64,000 nucleotides of DNA from Rhodovulum robiginosum. Lineage in GTDB: Bacteria > Pseudomonadota > Alphaproteobacteria > Rhodobacterales > Rhodobacteraceae. Made by a program: the position numbers and the translations under genes. Of this stretch, positions 7,753-16,668 are shown piece by piece. The stretch is from NCBI RefSeq assembly GCF_003944755.1, contig NZ_RWGU01000047.1, positions 62,001 through 126,000 of the forward strand, given 5' to 3'. Numbering within the stretch: position 1 is the first letter of the stretch; each line of letters opens with the position of its first letter. Below the pieces are notes generated by a model, which was not told where the DNA came from, did no database searches, and saw only the letters and a list, made by a program, of their open reading frames with translations.

Positions 7753-9021
7753 ATGACCGACCAGTCACAACCCTCGACCACGCGGCGCGGCTTCATCAAG
7801 GCCGGGCTTGCCACCGGCGGCGCCATCGCCGCGGGCGGCGCGGCCAACGCGGCAGAGCCCGACCCGCTCATCACCGAGATCCAGCCCTGGGCGCAGGGCC
7901 TGGGCGATGGGGTCGATGCCGTGCCCTACGGCCTGCCCATCGAGTACGAAGACGACGTCATCCGCCGCAACGTGGAATGGCTGACGGCCGACACGATCAG
8001 CTCGATCAACTTCACGCCGATCCATGCGCTGGACGGCACGATCACGCCCCAGGGCTGCGCGTTCGAGCGGCACCATTCGGGCGCGATCGAGCTGCGCAAG
8101 CAAGACTACCGGCTGATGATCAACGGCCTGGTCGACCGGCCGCTGATCTTTACCTACGAAGATCTCGAACGCTTCCCGCGCGAGAACCGCGTTTATTTCT
8201 GCGAATGCGCGGCCAACTCGGGCATGGAATGGGCCGGTGCGCAGCTCAACGGCGCACAGTTCACCCACGGCATGATCCACAACATGGAATATTCCGGCGT
8301 TCCGCTCAGGACCCTGCTGGAAGAGGCCGGCGTGCAGACCGAGGGCAAGTGGATCTATGTCGAGGGCGCCGACGCGTCGTCGAACGGCCGTTCGATCCCG
8401 CTTGAAAAGGCGATGGACGACGTGCTGGTCGCCTTCAAGGCCAATGGCGAGGCGCTGCGCAAGGAACACGGCTATCCGGTGCGGCTGGTCGTGCCCGGCT
8501 GGGAAGGCAACTTGTGGGTCAAGTGGCTGCGCCGCATCGAAGTGACCCCCCAGGCCATCCAGAGCCGCGAGGAGACCTCGAAATACACCGACACGCTGGC
8601 CGACGGCACCAGCCGGAAATGGACCTGGGAGATGGACGCCAAGTCGGTCATCACCAGCCCCAGCCCGCAATCGCCGATCACCCACGGCCCCGGGCCGCTG
8701 GTCATCACCGGGCTGGCCTGGTCGGGACGCGGCGCGATCGAACGGGTGGACGTCACCATCGACGGAGGCAAGACCTGGCAGACCGCGCGCCTGGCCCAGC
8801 CCGGTCAGGACAAGGCGATCAGCCGCTTTTACCTGGATATCGAGTGGGACGGGTCCGAGATGTTCCTGCAATCGCGCGCGGTGGACAGCACCGGCTACGT
8901 GCAGCCGACCAAGGACCAGCTGCGCGAGGTGCGCGGCCTGAACTCGATCTATCATAACAACGGCATCCAGACCTGGTGGGTCAACGGGAACGGGGAGGCG
9001 GAGAATGTCGAAATTTCGTAA
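7753..9021 (+). CDS. soxC: SoxC, molybdopterin subunit of sulfane dehydrogenase
   Basis: 422 residues with a Tat signal (TTRRGFIKAGLATGG), a sulfite-oxidase-type Moco domain with the molybdenum-ligand cysteine in VYFCECAANSGMEW, and a C-terminal dimerisation domain (GLAWSGRGAIERVDV). SoxC with SoxD removes six electrons from the SoxY-bound sulfane sulfur, so complete oxidation to sulfate without sulfur globules is expected. GAGGAGGAGG precedes the ATG. The 3' end overlaps soxD by 17 bases. Confidence 0.95.
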   Translation: MTDQSQPSTTRRGFIKAGLATGGAIAAGGAANAAEPDPLITEIQPWAQGLGDGVDAVPYGLPIEYEDDVIRRNVEWLTADTISSINFTPIHALDGTITPQGCAFERHHSGAIELRKQDYRLMINGLVDRPLIFTYEDLERFPRENRVYFCECAANSGMEWAGAQLNGAQFTHGMIHNMEYSGVPLRTLLEEAGVQTEGKWIYVEGADASSNGRSIPLEKAMDDVLVAFKANGEALRKEHGYPVRLVVPGWEGNLWVKWLRRIEVTPQAIQSREETSKYTDTLADGTSRKWTWEMDAKSVITSPSPQSPITHGPGPLVITGLAWSGRGAIERVDVTIDGGKTWQTARLAQPGQDKAISRFYLDIEWDGSEMFLQSRAVDSTGYVQPTKDQLREVRGLNSIYHNNGIQTWWVNGNGEAENVEIS

Positions 9022-10042
9022 TCTGGTGATCGGAACGGCGCTGGTCGGCACCCTGACCGCCGCGCCCGCCTTCGCCGAGAAATTCGGCCTGGGCCGCCCC
9101 GCGCTGCCCGAGGAAATCGCAGCTTGGAATGTCGACGTGGCCCCCGACGGCACCGGCCTGCCCGAGGGCTCGGGCTCGGTCGAGGATGGCGAGAGGCTGT
9201 TTTCCGACAATTGCGCGGTCTGCCACGGCGAATTTGCCGAGGGCGTCGGCAACTGGCCCAAGCTGGCCGGCGGCGAGGGCACGCTCGACCACGAGGACCC
9301 GCTCAAGACCGTGGGGTCCTACTGGCCCTACCTGTCGACCGCGTGGGACTATGTGCACCGTTCGATGCCCTTCGGCGGCGCCCAGTCGCTGAGCGTGGAC
9401 GAGGTCTACGCGATCACCGCCTACATCCTCTACTCCAACTACCTGGTGGAAGAAGATTTCGTGCTGTCGAACGAAAACTTCCTCGATGTCGAGATGCCGA
9501 ATGCCGACGGGTTCATCGTCGATGACCGCGAGGAAGCGGAAGCGCATTTCTGGAACGCCGAGCCTTGCATGGAAGACTGCAAGGACAGCGTCGAGATCAC
9601 CATGCGCGCGGCGGTGCTGGACGTGACCCCCGAAGAGGAAACCGACGAGGTCGCCACCGAGCAGGAAGAAATCACGGCCGCCGCCGACACCCAGGAAGCC
9701 GCCGCCCCCGTCGCCGCGCCAGACCCCGAACTGGTCGCCGCGGGCGAAAAGGTCTTCCGCCAGTGTGCGTCCTGCCACCAGATCGGCGAGGATGCCAAGC
9801 ACCGGGTGGGCCCGGTCCTGAACGGCGTCGTCGGCCGCAAGGTCGCTCAGGCCGAGGGCTTCAGGTACTCGCCGGCGCTGCAAGAAGCGGGCGAAGAGGG
9901 CATGGTCTGGGATCACGAGACGCTGGACGCCTATCTGGAAAGCCCGCGTGACGTAATCAAGCGGGGCCGGATGTCGTTCCAGGGTCTGCGTAAGGACGAA
10001 GATCGCGAGGCGGTGATCGCTTACCTGCGTTCGTTCAACTGA
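9005..10042 (+). CDS. soxD: SoxD, di-haem cytochrome c subunit of sulfane dehydrogenase
   Basis: 345 residues: a signal peptide (LVGTLTAAPAFA), cytochrome c domain 1 with CAVCH at residues 70-74, an acidic/Ala/Pro linker (about 210-240), and cytochrome c domain 2 with CASCH near residue 254. It takes electrons from SoxC and passes them to a small cytochrome c. It overlaps soxC by 17 bases, which suggests coupled translation of the SoxCD pair. Domain 2 closely resembles the N-terminal domain of the SoxE protein downstream (shared CxxCHQIG...GP and LDAY...RMSF.GL segments). Confidence 0.94.
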   Translation: MSKFRNLVIGTALVGTLTAAPAFAEKFGLGRPALPEEIAAWNVDVAPDGTGLPEGSGSVEDGERLFSDNCAVCHGEFAEGVGNWPKLAGGEGTLDHEDPLKTVGSYWPYLSTAWDYVHRSMPFGGAQSLSVDEVYAITAYILYSNYLVEEDFVLSNENFLDVEMPNADGFIVDDREEAEAHFWNAEPCMEDCKDSVEITMRAAVLDVTPEEETDEVATEQEEITAAADTQEAAAPVAAPDPELVAAGEKVFRQCASCHQIGEDAKHRVGPVLNGVVGRKVAQAEGFRYSPALQEAGEEGMVWDHETLDAYLESPRDVIKRGRMSFQGLRKDEDREAVIAYLRSFN

Positions 10043-10070
10043 CGCCGGTTTTCCTCCCGATCGGCCCAGG

Positions 10071-10101
10071 GCGGCCCCCGGACCACAGGGGGTCGCTTTT
10101 T
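10071..10101 (+). terminator. Intrinsic terminator after soxD
   Basis: GCGGCCCCC (10071-10079) pairs with GGGGGTCGC (10088-10096), with one G-T pair, and is followed by TTTTT. It lies 28 bases past the soxD stop and separates soxBCD from the thioredoxin-soxE-soxF group. Confidence 0.8.
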
Positions 10102-10154
10102 CGTGTTTTCGGGCCGGGCTGATTCGATGGTACGGTTCCGTCCGGGAGGACGAG

Positions 10155-10748
10155 ATGCCGACACGACGCCATATGATCGCCGGCGCGCTGGCGCTGGCCG
10201 CCGCGCGACCGTCTTTCGCCGACGCCCGCGTTGGCGATGACGGTCTGCACAAGCAAGACTGGTTTCTCGACAGCTTTCTCGAGCTGGGCGACGATCTGGC
10301 CACCGCCGCGGATCAGGGCAAGGGCCTGATGGTGCTGTTCGAACAGGCCGGCTGCCCCTACTGCCGCGAATTGCACCGGGTCAATTTCGAACGCGCCGAG
10401 ATCGTGGATTACCTGACCGCGCGGTACGACGTGGTCCAGCTCGACCTCTGGGGCGCCCGCGCGGTGCTGGATTTCGACGGGCAAGAGCTGGAAGAACGCG
10501 CGCTCGCGGCGAAGTGGGGGGTGAACTTCACCCCCACCACGGTGCTGTTTCCCGCCGCGGCGGCCGGGGCCGAGAGCGCCGCCCAGGCAGAGGCGTTCCG
10601 CCTGCCGGGCTATCTGAAACCCTTCCACTACCTTTCCGCGCTGGAATACGTGGCCGAGAACGAATTCCGCGAGCAGCCGTTCCAGCGCTACCTGCAGGAC
10701 AAGTTTGCCGCGTTGCGCGAACAGGGGATCGACCCAGACGTGTGGTGA
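10155..10748 (+). CDS. Second SoxW-like thioredoxin between soxD and soxE
   Basis: 197 residues. The N-terminus MPTRRHMIAGALALAAARPS looks like a short Tat or Sec signal. The mature part starts VGDDGLHKQDW, nearly the same motif as SoxW, then has the redox motif CPYC at residues 67-70 and the cis-Pro segment WGVNFTPTTVLFP. It is a paralogue of SoxW with a different active-site dipeptide (PY instead of LY) and a longer C-terminal helix. GGGAGGA precedes the ATG. It may serve SoxE/SoxF or provide a second reductant route. The target is not known from sequence. Confidence 0.85.
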   Translation: MPTRRHMIAGALALAAARPSFADARVGDDGLHKQDWFLDSFLELGDDLATAADQGKGLMVLFEQAGCPYCRELHRVNFERAEIVDYLTARYDVVQLDLWGARAVLDFDGQELEERALAAKWGVNFTPTTVLFPAAAAGAESAAQAEAFRLPGYLKPFHYLSALEYVAENEFREQPFQRYLQDKFAALREQGIDPDVW

Positions 10749-10808
10749 TTTGTCCCACGAGACAAAAGCAGTTGCTTTTCTCGTGCGAGTTGGGCGACGG
10801 TTAAAGTC

Positions 10809-11525
10809 ATGAGGGAGAGAGTTTTTTTTGCTCTTGCGCTCGCCTTGGGAGGGGCGGGCGAGGGCGCGGCGGACGGCCATGCCGAGGCCATAGGCGATGC
10901 CGAGCGCGGCGCCGAAATTTGGGTCTATTGCAGCGGGTGCCACCAGATCGGCCCGGACGCCGAGATCGGCATCGGCCCGCCGCTGACCGGCATTTTCGGG
11001 CGCCGCGCGGCCTCGGTCGAGGGGTTTCCCTATTCCAAATCGATGTCGCGGATGGGCAGCGACGGGCTGACCTGGACGTTGACGACGCTGGATGCCTATA
11101 TCGAAAATCCGCTGGTTCTTGTCTCGGGCACGCGGATGAGCTTTGAAGGGCTCGAAGACCCGACCGAACGGGCCGACCTTCTGGCCTTCCTGCGCGAGTA
11201 TTCCGACAAACCGTCGAACATTCCCGAGGCCGCGCCGACGGCCCGGCCCGACTATCCGAAACTGTCCGAGGAAACGCTGGCCCTCGTCGGCGACGAGGCC
11301 TATGGCGAATACCTCTCCAGCGAGTGCACCACCTGCCACCAGCGCGACGGGTCCGACCAGGGCATCCCGTCGATCACGCTATGGCCGGAAAAGGATTTTG
11401 TCGTCGCCATGCACGCCTACAAGCAAAAGCTCAGGCCGCATCCGGTGATGCAGATGATGGCCAGCCGCTTGTCCGACGAGGAAATCGCCGCGCTGGCCGC
11501 CTATTTCGGGTCGCTGAGCAACTGA
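10809..11525 (+). CDS. soxE: SoxE-type di-haem cytochrome c
   Basis: 238 residues with a weak signal peptide (FFALALALGGAGEGAADG) and two haem c sites, CSGCH at residues 41-45 and CTTCH near residue 173. The first domain resembles SoxD domain 2; the second is of the flavocytochrome c type. It immediately precedes soxF, and together they are expected to form a flavocytochrome c sulfide dehydrogenase-like complex with SoxE taking electrons from the SoxF flavin. GAGGGAGAG overlaps the start region. Confidence 0.88.
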   Translation: MRERVFFALALALGGAGEGAADGHAEAIGDAERGAEIWVYCSGCHQIGPDAEIGIGPPLTGIFGRRAASVEGFPYSKSMSRMGSDGLTWTLTTLDAYIENPLVLVSGTRMSFEGLEDPTERADLLAFLREYSDKPSNIPEAAPTARPDYPKLSEETLALVGDEAYGEYLSSECTTCHQRDGSDQGIPSITLWPEKDFVVAMHAYKQKLRPHPVMQMMASRLSDEEIAALAAYFGSLSN

Positions 11526-11604
11526 CACGACACCGCCGGGGCAGCCCCCCGGCCACCGATGTGCCTTTGGAAACGCGCATCATCCAAAACGGGAGGAAAC
11601 TGGG

Positions 11605-12870
11605 ATGACATTCAACCGACGTAACTTTCTCGGCGTGGCCATCGCGGGAACCGCGGCCTTGTCCGCGCCCCGCGTGCTGGGCCAGGCCAAGCCGCACGTG
11701 GTGATCGTGGGCGGCGGCGCCGGCGGGGCAACCGCCGCGCGCTATATCGCCAAGGATTCCGACGGCGCGATCGACGTGACCCTGATCGAGCCGACGCGCA
11801 AATACTATACCTGCTTCTTTTCCAACCTATATATCGGCGGCTTCCGCGACTTTGCCTCGATTGGCCACACCTACGGCGGGCTCGCCTCCGACTACGGCGT
11901 GAACGTGGTGCATGACTGGGTGATCGGGGTGGATCGCGATGCCATGACCGTGACCACCGCCGCCGGGCACAGCTTTGGCTACGACCGGCTGATCGTGGCG
12001 CCGGGGATCGATTTCGTCGAGGGCTCGGTGCCGGGCTGGAGCACGGCGGCCCAGAACAAGATGCCCCATTCCTGGAAGGCCGGCAGCCAGACCCAACTTC
12101 TGAAAGCGCAGATCGAGGCGATGCCCGAAGGCGGCACCTACTGCATGGTGGCGCCGCCCAACCCCTTCCGCTGCCCGCCGGGGCCCTACGAGCGGGTGTC
12201 GATGGTCGCCCATGTGCTGAAGGCCAGCAACCCGACCGCGAAGATCCTGATCGTGGACCCGAAGGAGAAGTTTTCGAAACAGGCGCTGTTCGAGGAAGGC
12301 TGGAACAAGCATTACGCCGGCATGATCGAACGCGTCGGCCCGGATTTCGGCGGCGCCAACGTGTCGGTCAACCCCGACGCGATGGAGGTGGATATCGACG
12401 GAACGGTGGAAAAGGTCGACGTCTGCAACGTCATCCCGGCGCAGAAGGCGGGCCATATCGCCCATGCCATGGGGCTGACCAACGACAGCGGGTTCTGCCC
12501 GATCGACCCGGCCACGATGCAAAGCCAGGTGGATGAAAACATCCACGTCCTCGGCGATGCCACCATCGCGGGCGACATGCCGAAATCGGGCTTTTCGGCC
12601 AACAGCCAGGCCAAGGTGGCGGCGATGGCGGTGCGCGGCGCGCTGACCGACTCCCGCGTCTTCCCGGCGAAATACTCCAACACCTGCTGGTCGCTGATCG
12701 ACACCGAAGACGGCATCAAGGTGGGCGCCTCCTACCAGGCCACCGACGAAAAGATCGCCAAGGTCGACGGGTTCATCAGCCAGACCGGCGAGGACGCGGC
12801 GCTGAGAAAGGCCACCTTCGAGGAATCGCTGGGCTGGTACGCGGGGATCACCGCCGACATGTTCGGCTGA
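11605..12870 (+). CDS. soxF: SoxF, FAD sulfide dehydrogenase subunit (FccB-like)
   Basis: 421 residues. A Tat signal (FNRRNFLGVAIAG) is followed by a Rossmann FAD site (VVIVGGGAGGATAAR) and the redox cysteine pair at about residues 70 (YYTCFFSNLY) and 361 (YSNTCWS), as in flavocytochrome c flavoproteins. The C-terminal flavocytochrome domain is complete. It oxidises sulfide or sulfane and passes electrons to SoxE. GGGAGGAAA precedes the ATG. Last gene of the sox cluster; a GC hairpin without a T-run follows (about 12890-12913). Confidence 0.93.
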   Translation: MTFNRRNFLGVAIAGTAALSAPRVLGQAKPHVVIVGGGAGGATAARYIAKDSDGAIDVTLIEPTRKYYTCFFSNLYIGGFRDFASIGHTYGGLASDYGVNVVHDWVIGVDRDAMTVTTAAGHSFGYDRLIVAPGIDFVEGSVPGWSTAAQNKMPHSWKAGSQTQLLKAQIEAMPEGGTYCMVAPPNPFRCPPGPYERVSMVAHVLKASNPTAKILIVDPKEKFSKQALFEEGWNKHYAGMIERVGPDFGGANVSVNPDAMEVDIDGTVEKVDVCNVIPAQKAGHIAHAMGLTNDSGFCPIDPATMQSQVDENIHVLGDATIAGDMPKSGFSANSQAKVAAMAVRGALTDSRVFPAKYSNTCWSLIDTEDGIKVGASYQATDEKIAKVDGFISQTGEDAALRKATFEESLGWYAGITADMFG

Positions 12871-12926
12871 TCCGCCGCCCGACAAAACGCAGGCTCCGCC
12901 CGGCAGGGCGGGGCGGCACGACCGGG

Positions 12927-14534
12927 CTAGACCTGCATTTCCTTGGTGGCTGACAGGGTCAGTTCCGGGTGATCGCGAGTCACCCGGTCGATATCCCATT
13001 GCAGGCGGGTCATGTAGACCACGTCGCCATCGTTGTCGGTGGCCATGTGCTGCTTGTTCTTGGCGGTAAAGGCATCGACCTCGGCCTTGTCGCCATGCAC
13101 CCAGCGGGCCGAGGTGAACTGTGTCGGCTCGAAGCGGACGGGCAGCCCGTATTCCAGCTCGATCCGGCTGGCCAGCACCTCGAATTGCAGCTGCCCCACC
13201 ACGCCCACGATGAAGCCCGCGCCCAGCATCGGCTTGAACACCTTGGCCGCGCCCTCCTCGGCGAATTGCATCAGCGCCTTGTCGAGATGCTTGGCCTTCA
13301 TCGGGTCGCCGGCGCGGCAGTTTTTCAAGAGCTCGGGCGCGAAGGACGGGATGCCGGTGACGCGCAGCGCCTCGCCCTCGGTCAGCGTGTCGCCGATGCG
13401 AAGCTGGCCGTGGTTGGGAATGCCGATGATGTCGCCCGCCCAGGCCTCTTCGGCCAGTTCCCGGTCGGAGGCCAGGAACAGCACCGGGTTGGACACCGTC
13501 ATCGGTTTCTTGCTGCGCACATGGGTCAACTTCATGCCGCGCTTGAAATGCCCGCTCGCCATGCGCAGGAACGCCACCCGGTCGCGGTGCTTGGGGTCCA
13601 TGTTGGCCTGCACCTTGAAGACGAAGCCCGTCACCTTGTCCTCTTCGGGGGCGATCTGGCGCGGTTCGGCGGCCTGGATCTGCGGTTCGGGCCCGTAGCG
13701 GCCGATGCCGTCCATCAGTTCCTTCACCCCGAAGGAATTGATCGCCGAGCCGAACCAGATGGGCGTCATGTGCCCCTCCAGCACCGATTGCGGGTCGAGC
13801 GTGGGCAGCAATTCGCGCGCCATCTCGACCTCTTCCAGCAGCTGCTCCAGCAGGTGCTCGGGGACATTCTCGGCGAGCTTCGGGTCGTCCAGCCCCTCGA
13901 TCTTGATCGACTCGGCCACCTTGTTGCGGTCGGCGCGGTCCATCAGCTCCAACCGGTTGTTGAGCATGTCGTAGCAGCCCAGGAAATCGCGCCCCTGGCC
14001 GATGGGCCAGGAGGCGGGCGTCACGTCGATGGCGAGGTTTTCCTGGATTTCGTCGATGATGTCGAAGGTGTCGCGGCTTTCGCGGTCCATCTTGTTGCAG
14101 AAGGTCAGGATCGGCAAATCGCGCAGCCGGCAGACCTCGAACAGCTTTCGGGTCTGGCTCTCCACGCCCTTGGCGCCGTCGATGACCATCACCGCGGCGT
14201 CCACGGCGGTGAGCGTGCGGTAGGTGTCTTCGGAAAAATCGCTGTGGCCCGGCGTGTCGACCAGATTGAAGCGGAACTTGCCGAAATCGAACGACATCGC
14301 CGAGGCCGAAACCGAGATACCCCGGTCCTGCTCCATCTTCATGAAGTCCGACCGCGTGCGCCGCGCCTCGCCCTTGGCGCGCACCTGGCCCGCCATCTGG
14401 ATCGCGCCGCCGTAGAGCAGAAACTTTTCGGTCAGCGTGGTCTTGCCGGCATCGGGGTGGCTGATGATGGCAAAGGTCCGGCGCCGGGCAATTTCCGGCG
14501 GCAGGTCGGGGCGGTTGGTGGGGGCGTCCAGCAT
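12927..14534 (-). CDS. prfC: Peptide chain release factor 3
   Basis: 535 residues. A translation GTPase with G1 SHPDAGKTT, G3 VDTPGHSDFSEDT and G4 CNKMDRES, plus the RF3-specific C-terminal domain. RF3 recycles RF1/RF2 from the ribosome after peptide release. The ATG at 14534 (MLDAPTNRPDLPPE) matches the family start; an in-frame ATG at 14570 would add 12 Pro-rich residues. Neither has a clear ribosome site. It converges with soxF. Confidence 0.95.
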   Translation of the reverse strand: MLDAPTNRPDLPPEIARRRTFAIISHPDAGKTTLTEKFLLYGGAIQMAGQVRAKGEARRTRSDFMKMEQDRGISVSASAMSFDFGKFRFNLVDTPGHSDFSEDTYRTLTAVDAAVMVIDGAKGVESQTRKLFEVCRLRDLPILTFCNKMDRESRDTFDIIDEIQENLAIDVTPASWPIGQGRDFLGCYDMLNNRLELMDRADRNKVAESIKIEGLDDPKLAENVPEHLLEQLLEEVEMARELLPTLDPQSVLEGHMTPIWFGSAINSFGVKELMDGIGRYGPEPQIQAAEPRQIAPEEDKVTGFVFKVQANMDPKHRDRVAFLRMASGHFKRGMKLTHVRSKKPMTVSNPVLFLASDRELAEEAWAGDIIGIPNHGQLRIGDTLTEGEALRVTGIPSFAPELLKNCRAGDPMKAKHLDKALMQFAEEGAAKVFKPMLGAGFIVGVVGQLQFEVLASRIELEYGLPVRFEPTQFTSARWVHGDKAEVDAFTAKNKQHMATDNDGDVVYMTRLQWDIDRVTRDHPELTLSATKEMQV

Positions 14535-14646
14535 GGGGGCGGATATAGGCGAGGGGGGAAGGGGGTGCAATCGTGAAGCCCTGTCTTGCCGATGTCGCGC
14601 GGCCGGCGCAGGCTGGTGAGATCATCGGCGCATCAGGGAGGATGCC

Positions 14647-15012
14647 ATGACGTTCGAAGAGATTGCCAACGACCTGGTCGCGGGGGTGCGCGAGGGTCGG
14701 GCCAAGGCCAACCTGGACACGCTTTACGCCCCCGACGCCGTCTCGGTCGAGGCGGCGGATATGGGGCAGGGGCGCGAAACCCGCGGGCTGGACGGGATCA
14801 GGGCCAAGCATGACTGGTGGGAGGGCGCGATGGACATGCTGGAGGCCACGACCGAGGGGCCGTTCCTGCATGGCCCCGACCGCTTTGCCGTCTATTACGC
14901 GATCAAGGCCCGCAGCCGCGAGTCCGGCGATGTCAGCGAGATGCAGGAGGTCGGGCTTTACACCGTCGCCGACGGCAAGATCGTGCGCGAAGAGTTCTTT
15001 TACACGATGTGA
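14647..15012 (+). CDS. SnoaL-like / NTF2-fold protein
   Basis: 121 residues forming one cone-shaped NTF2-like (SnoaL-like) domain. N-terminal helices are followed by LYAPDAVSVEAADMGQG and the closing strands VGLYTVADGKIVREEFFY. Family members are small isomerases, hydrolases or ligand-binding proteins, and no specific reaction can be assigned. GGGAGGATGCC precedes the ATG. It ends 5 bases before the convergent Usp gene. Confidence 0.75.
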   Translation: MTFEEIANDLVAGVREGRAKANLDTLYAPDAVSVEAADMGQGRETRGLDGIRAKHDWWEGAMDMLEATTEGPFLHGPDRFAVYYAIKARSRESGDVSEMQEVGLYTVADGKIVREEFFYTM

Positions 15013-15016
15013 GGGC

Positions 15017-15868
15017 TCAGCCCGCCGTGCCGGCCCGCGCGATCAGCAGGTCGCAGGGCGGGTCGCGCATCATGTCGTTGGCCAGACTGCCCAGCAGCGA
15101 GGGCGCGGCGCCGGCACGGCCATGGGCCCCCAGCGCCAGAAGGTCGGGGCGCAGCGCCTCGACCTGGCGGGCCAGCACCGTGTGGGCCGCTCCCTCCATG
15201 ATCTCGACTTCGCCCAGCCGTCCGGGCACGTCCGGGCCCGCGCGCCACGCGGCGAGCTGCCTCTCGGCGTGGTGCAGGAAGGGGGCGCCGGTGCCAGCGC
15301 CGCCCGCGGCCGCGACGAAACCGTGATAGGGGACATGCACGGCGTGGACCCCGCATAGATCGGCCTCGGGCGCGATCCGGTCGGCCAATACCAGCGCGGC
15401 GGTCGAGGCCGGGGCGAAATCGAGCGCGGCCAGCACCCTTGCATAGGCGTGGTCCACAGGGTCGCGCACCAGCAGCACGGGCCGGGACGAGTGGCGCACG
15501 ATGCGTTCCATCGTGGTCTCGCGCAGCATGTCGAGAAACGGGCGCGGGCGGTGCAGGCCCAGCACCAAGAGATCGGCGCGGGCGGCTTCTGCCATGGCCG
15601 GGATCGTTGCGGGCGGATCGCCGACGAGAACCCGCGTGTCGTGGCGTACCCGGTCGGAATAGGGGATCGAGGCGGCGAACTGCGCCAATTTCAGCTCGGC
15701 CGCGCCGCGCATCTGTTCGGCCATGTCCGCCGGCATCGCCTCGTCGATGACGCTGAGCAGGATCACCTCGCCATCCAGCCAGGCCGCGATGCGAAACGCC
15801 CGTTGCACGGCCCGGTCGGCGCGGGGCGAGAGATCGGTCGAGACGAGAACGGTGAAGGACATCGACAA
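15017..15868 (-). CDS. Universal stress protein with two Usp domains
   Basis: 283 residues made of two tandem Usp folds. Domain 1 opens with FTVLVSTDLSPRADRAV, and its first-domain ligand loop reads GLHRPRPFLDML...VRHSSRPVLLVR. Domain 2 carries LALGAHGRAGAAPSLLGS and CDLLIAR. The G-x2-G-x9-G(S/T) nucleotide motif is partly conserved, so ATP binding is uncertain. Two start codons (15868, 15862) are equally plausible. Cytoplasmic stress protein of unknown ligand. Confidence 0.85.
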   Translation of the reverse strand: MSMSFTVLVSTDLSPRADRAVQRAFRIAAWLDGEVILLSVIDEAMPADMAEQMRGAAELKLAQFAASIPYSDRVRHDTRVLVGDPPATIPAMAEAARADLLVLGLHRPRPFLDMLRETTMERIVRHSSRPVLLVRDPVDHAYARVLAALDFAPASTAALVLADRIAPEADLCGVHAVHVPYHGFVAAAGGAGTGAPFLHHAERQLAAWRAGPDVPGRLGEVEIMEGAAHTVLARQVEALRPDLLALGAHGRAGAAPSLLGSLANDMMRDPPCDLLIARAGTAG

Positions 15869-16041
15869 TCTGCCCTGCTGCGAAACACGACGCGTCCAGC
15901 ATCGGGGCGGGGTGCGACGGCTGTCAACCCGCTGGCGAAAAGTTGGGGATATACATTGCTTAAGAGGTCGACTTGCCTATGCTGGACGACCCATTGCCCT
16001 GGGCCGCGCGCATCGTCCACGAGACAAGAGGAGGCCGCATC

Positions 16042-16665
16042 TTGAAGACCGTCCTGATCGCCAACCGCAAGGGAGGATGCGGCAAGACCACAATCGCGAT
16101 CACGCTGGCCGCGGCGCTGGCCGATGGCGGCTGGCGGGTGGCGCTGGCCGATGCCGACCCGCAGAAATCGTCGCTGCGCTGGCTCAAGCGCCGTCCGGGG
16201 CGGGCGGCGCGCATCCATGGGCTGGACTGGACCGCGCCGCGCCGGCTGGGCCAGGCACCAAAAGGCACCGACTGGCTGTTCGTCGATGCGCCCGGCGCGC
16301 TATACGGCGGCGCGGCCGAGCCGCTGGTGGCCGAGGCCAAGTCGGTGATCGCGCCGATCCTGCCATCTTTCTTCGACGCCGAATCCACCCGCCGCTTCGT
16401 CAAGGATCTGCAGCAGATCAAGCGCATCCGAAAGGGCAAGGTCGGCCTTGAGATCGTCGCCAACCGGGTGCGCCCGCGCAGCCGGGGCGCGGCGCGGCTG
16501 GATGCCTTTTTCGAGGCGATCGGCCAACAGCCCGTTGCCACGCTGACCGAGCGCGCCGCCTATGCCGACCTCGCCGAGGAGGGGCTGACGATCTTTGACA
16601 AGCCGCAAAAGCTCTACGCGCCGATCCGTGCGCAATGGACCCCGCTTCTGGCCGCGCTGATCTGA
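16042..16665 (+). CDS. ParA/MinD-like ATPase, orphan (TTG start)
   Basis: 207 residues from a TTG at 16042 (MKTVLIANRKGGCGKTT), preceded by AAGAGGAGG at 16026-16034. That is the best ribosome site, and it puts the deviant Walker A motif KGGCGKTT at the usual ParA distance from the N-terminus. An ATG at 15979 would give an odd leader without a ribosome site. Other motifs are ADADPQKSSLRWLKRRPG, WLFVDAPGAL and IVANRVRPRSR. No ParB or parS-like partner is nearby, so it may position something other than a chromosome or plasmid. It converges with the Hint gene 3 bases downstream. Confidence 0.85.
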   Translation: MKTVLIANRKGGCGKTTIAITLAAALADGGWRVALADADPQKSSLRWLKRRPGRAARIHGLDWTAPRRLGQAPKGTDWLFVDAPGALYGGAAEPLVAEAKSVIAPILPSFFDAESTRRFVKDLQQIKRIRKGKVGLEIVANRVRPRSRGAARLDAFFEAIGQQPVATLTERAAYADLAEEGLTIFDKPQKLYAPIRAQWTPLLAALI

Positions 16666-16668
16666 GGC

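Noticed and set aside
11827-14871. A very long leftward open frame across soxF and prfC
   Set aside because: Part of it is the other frame of prfC and soxF. Arg/Pro/Gly/His-rich composition without domains is typical of antisense frames in high-GC DNA.
15973-16041. Upstream starts of the ParA gene (TTG 15973, ATG 15979)
   Set aside because: No ribosome site, and they would add an unusual leader before the conserved N-terminal strand.
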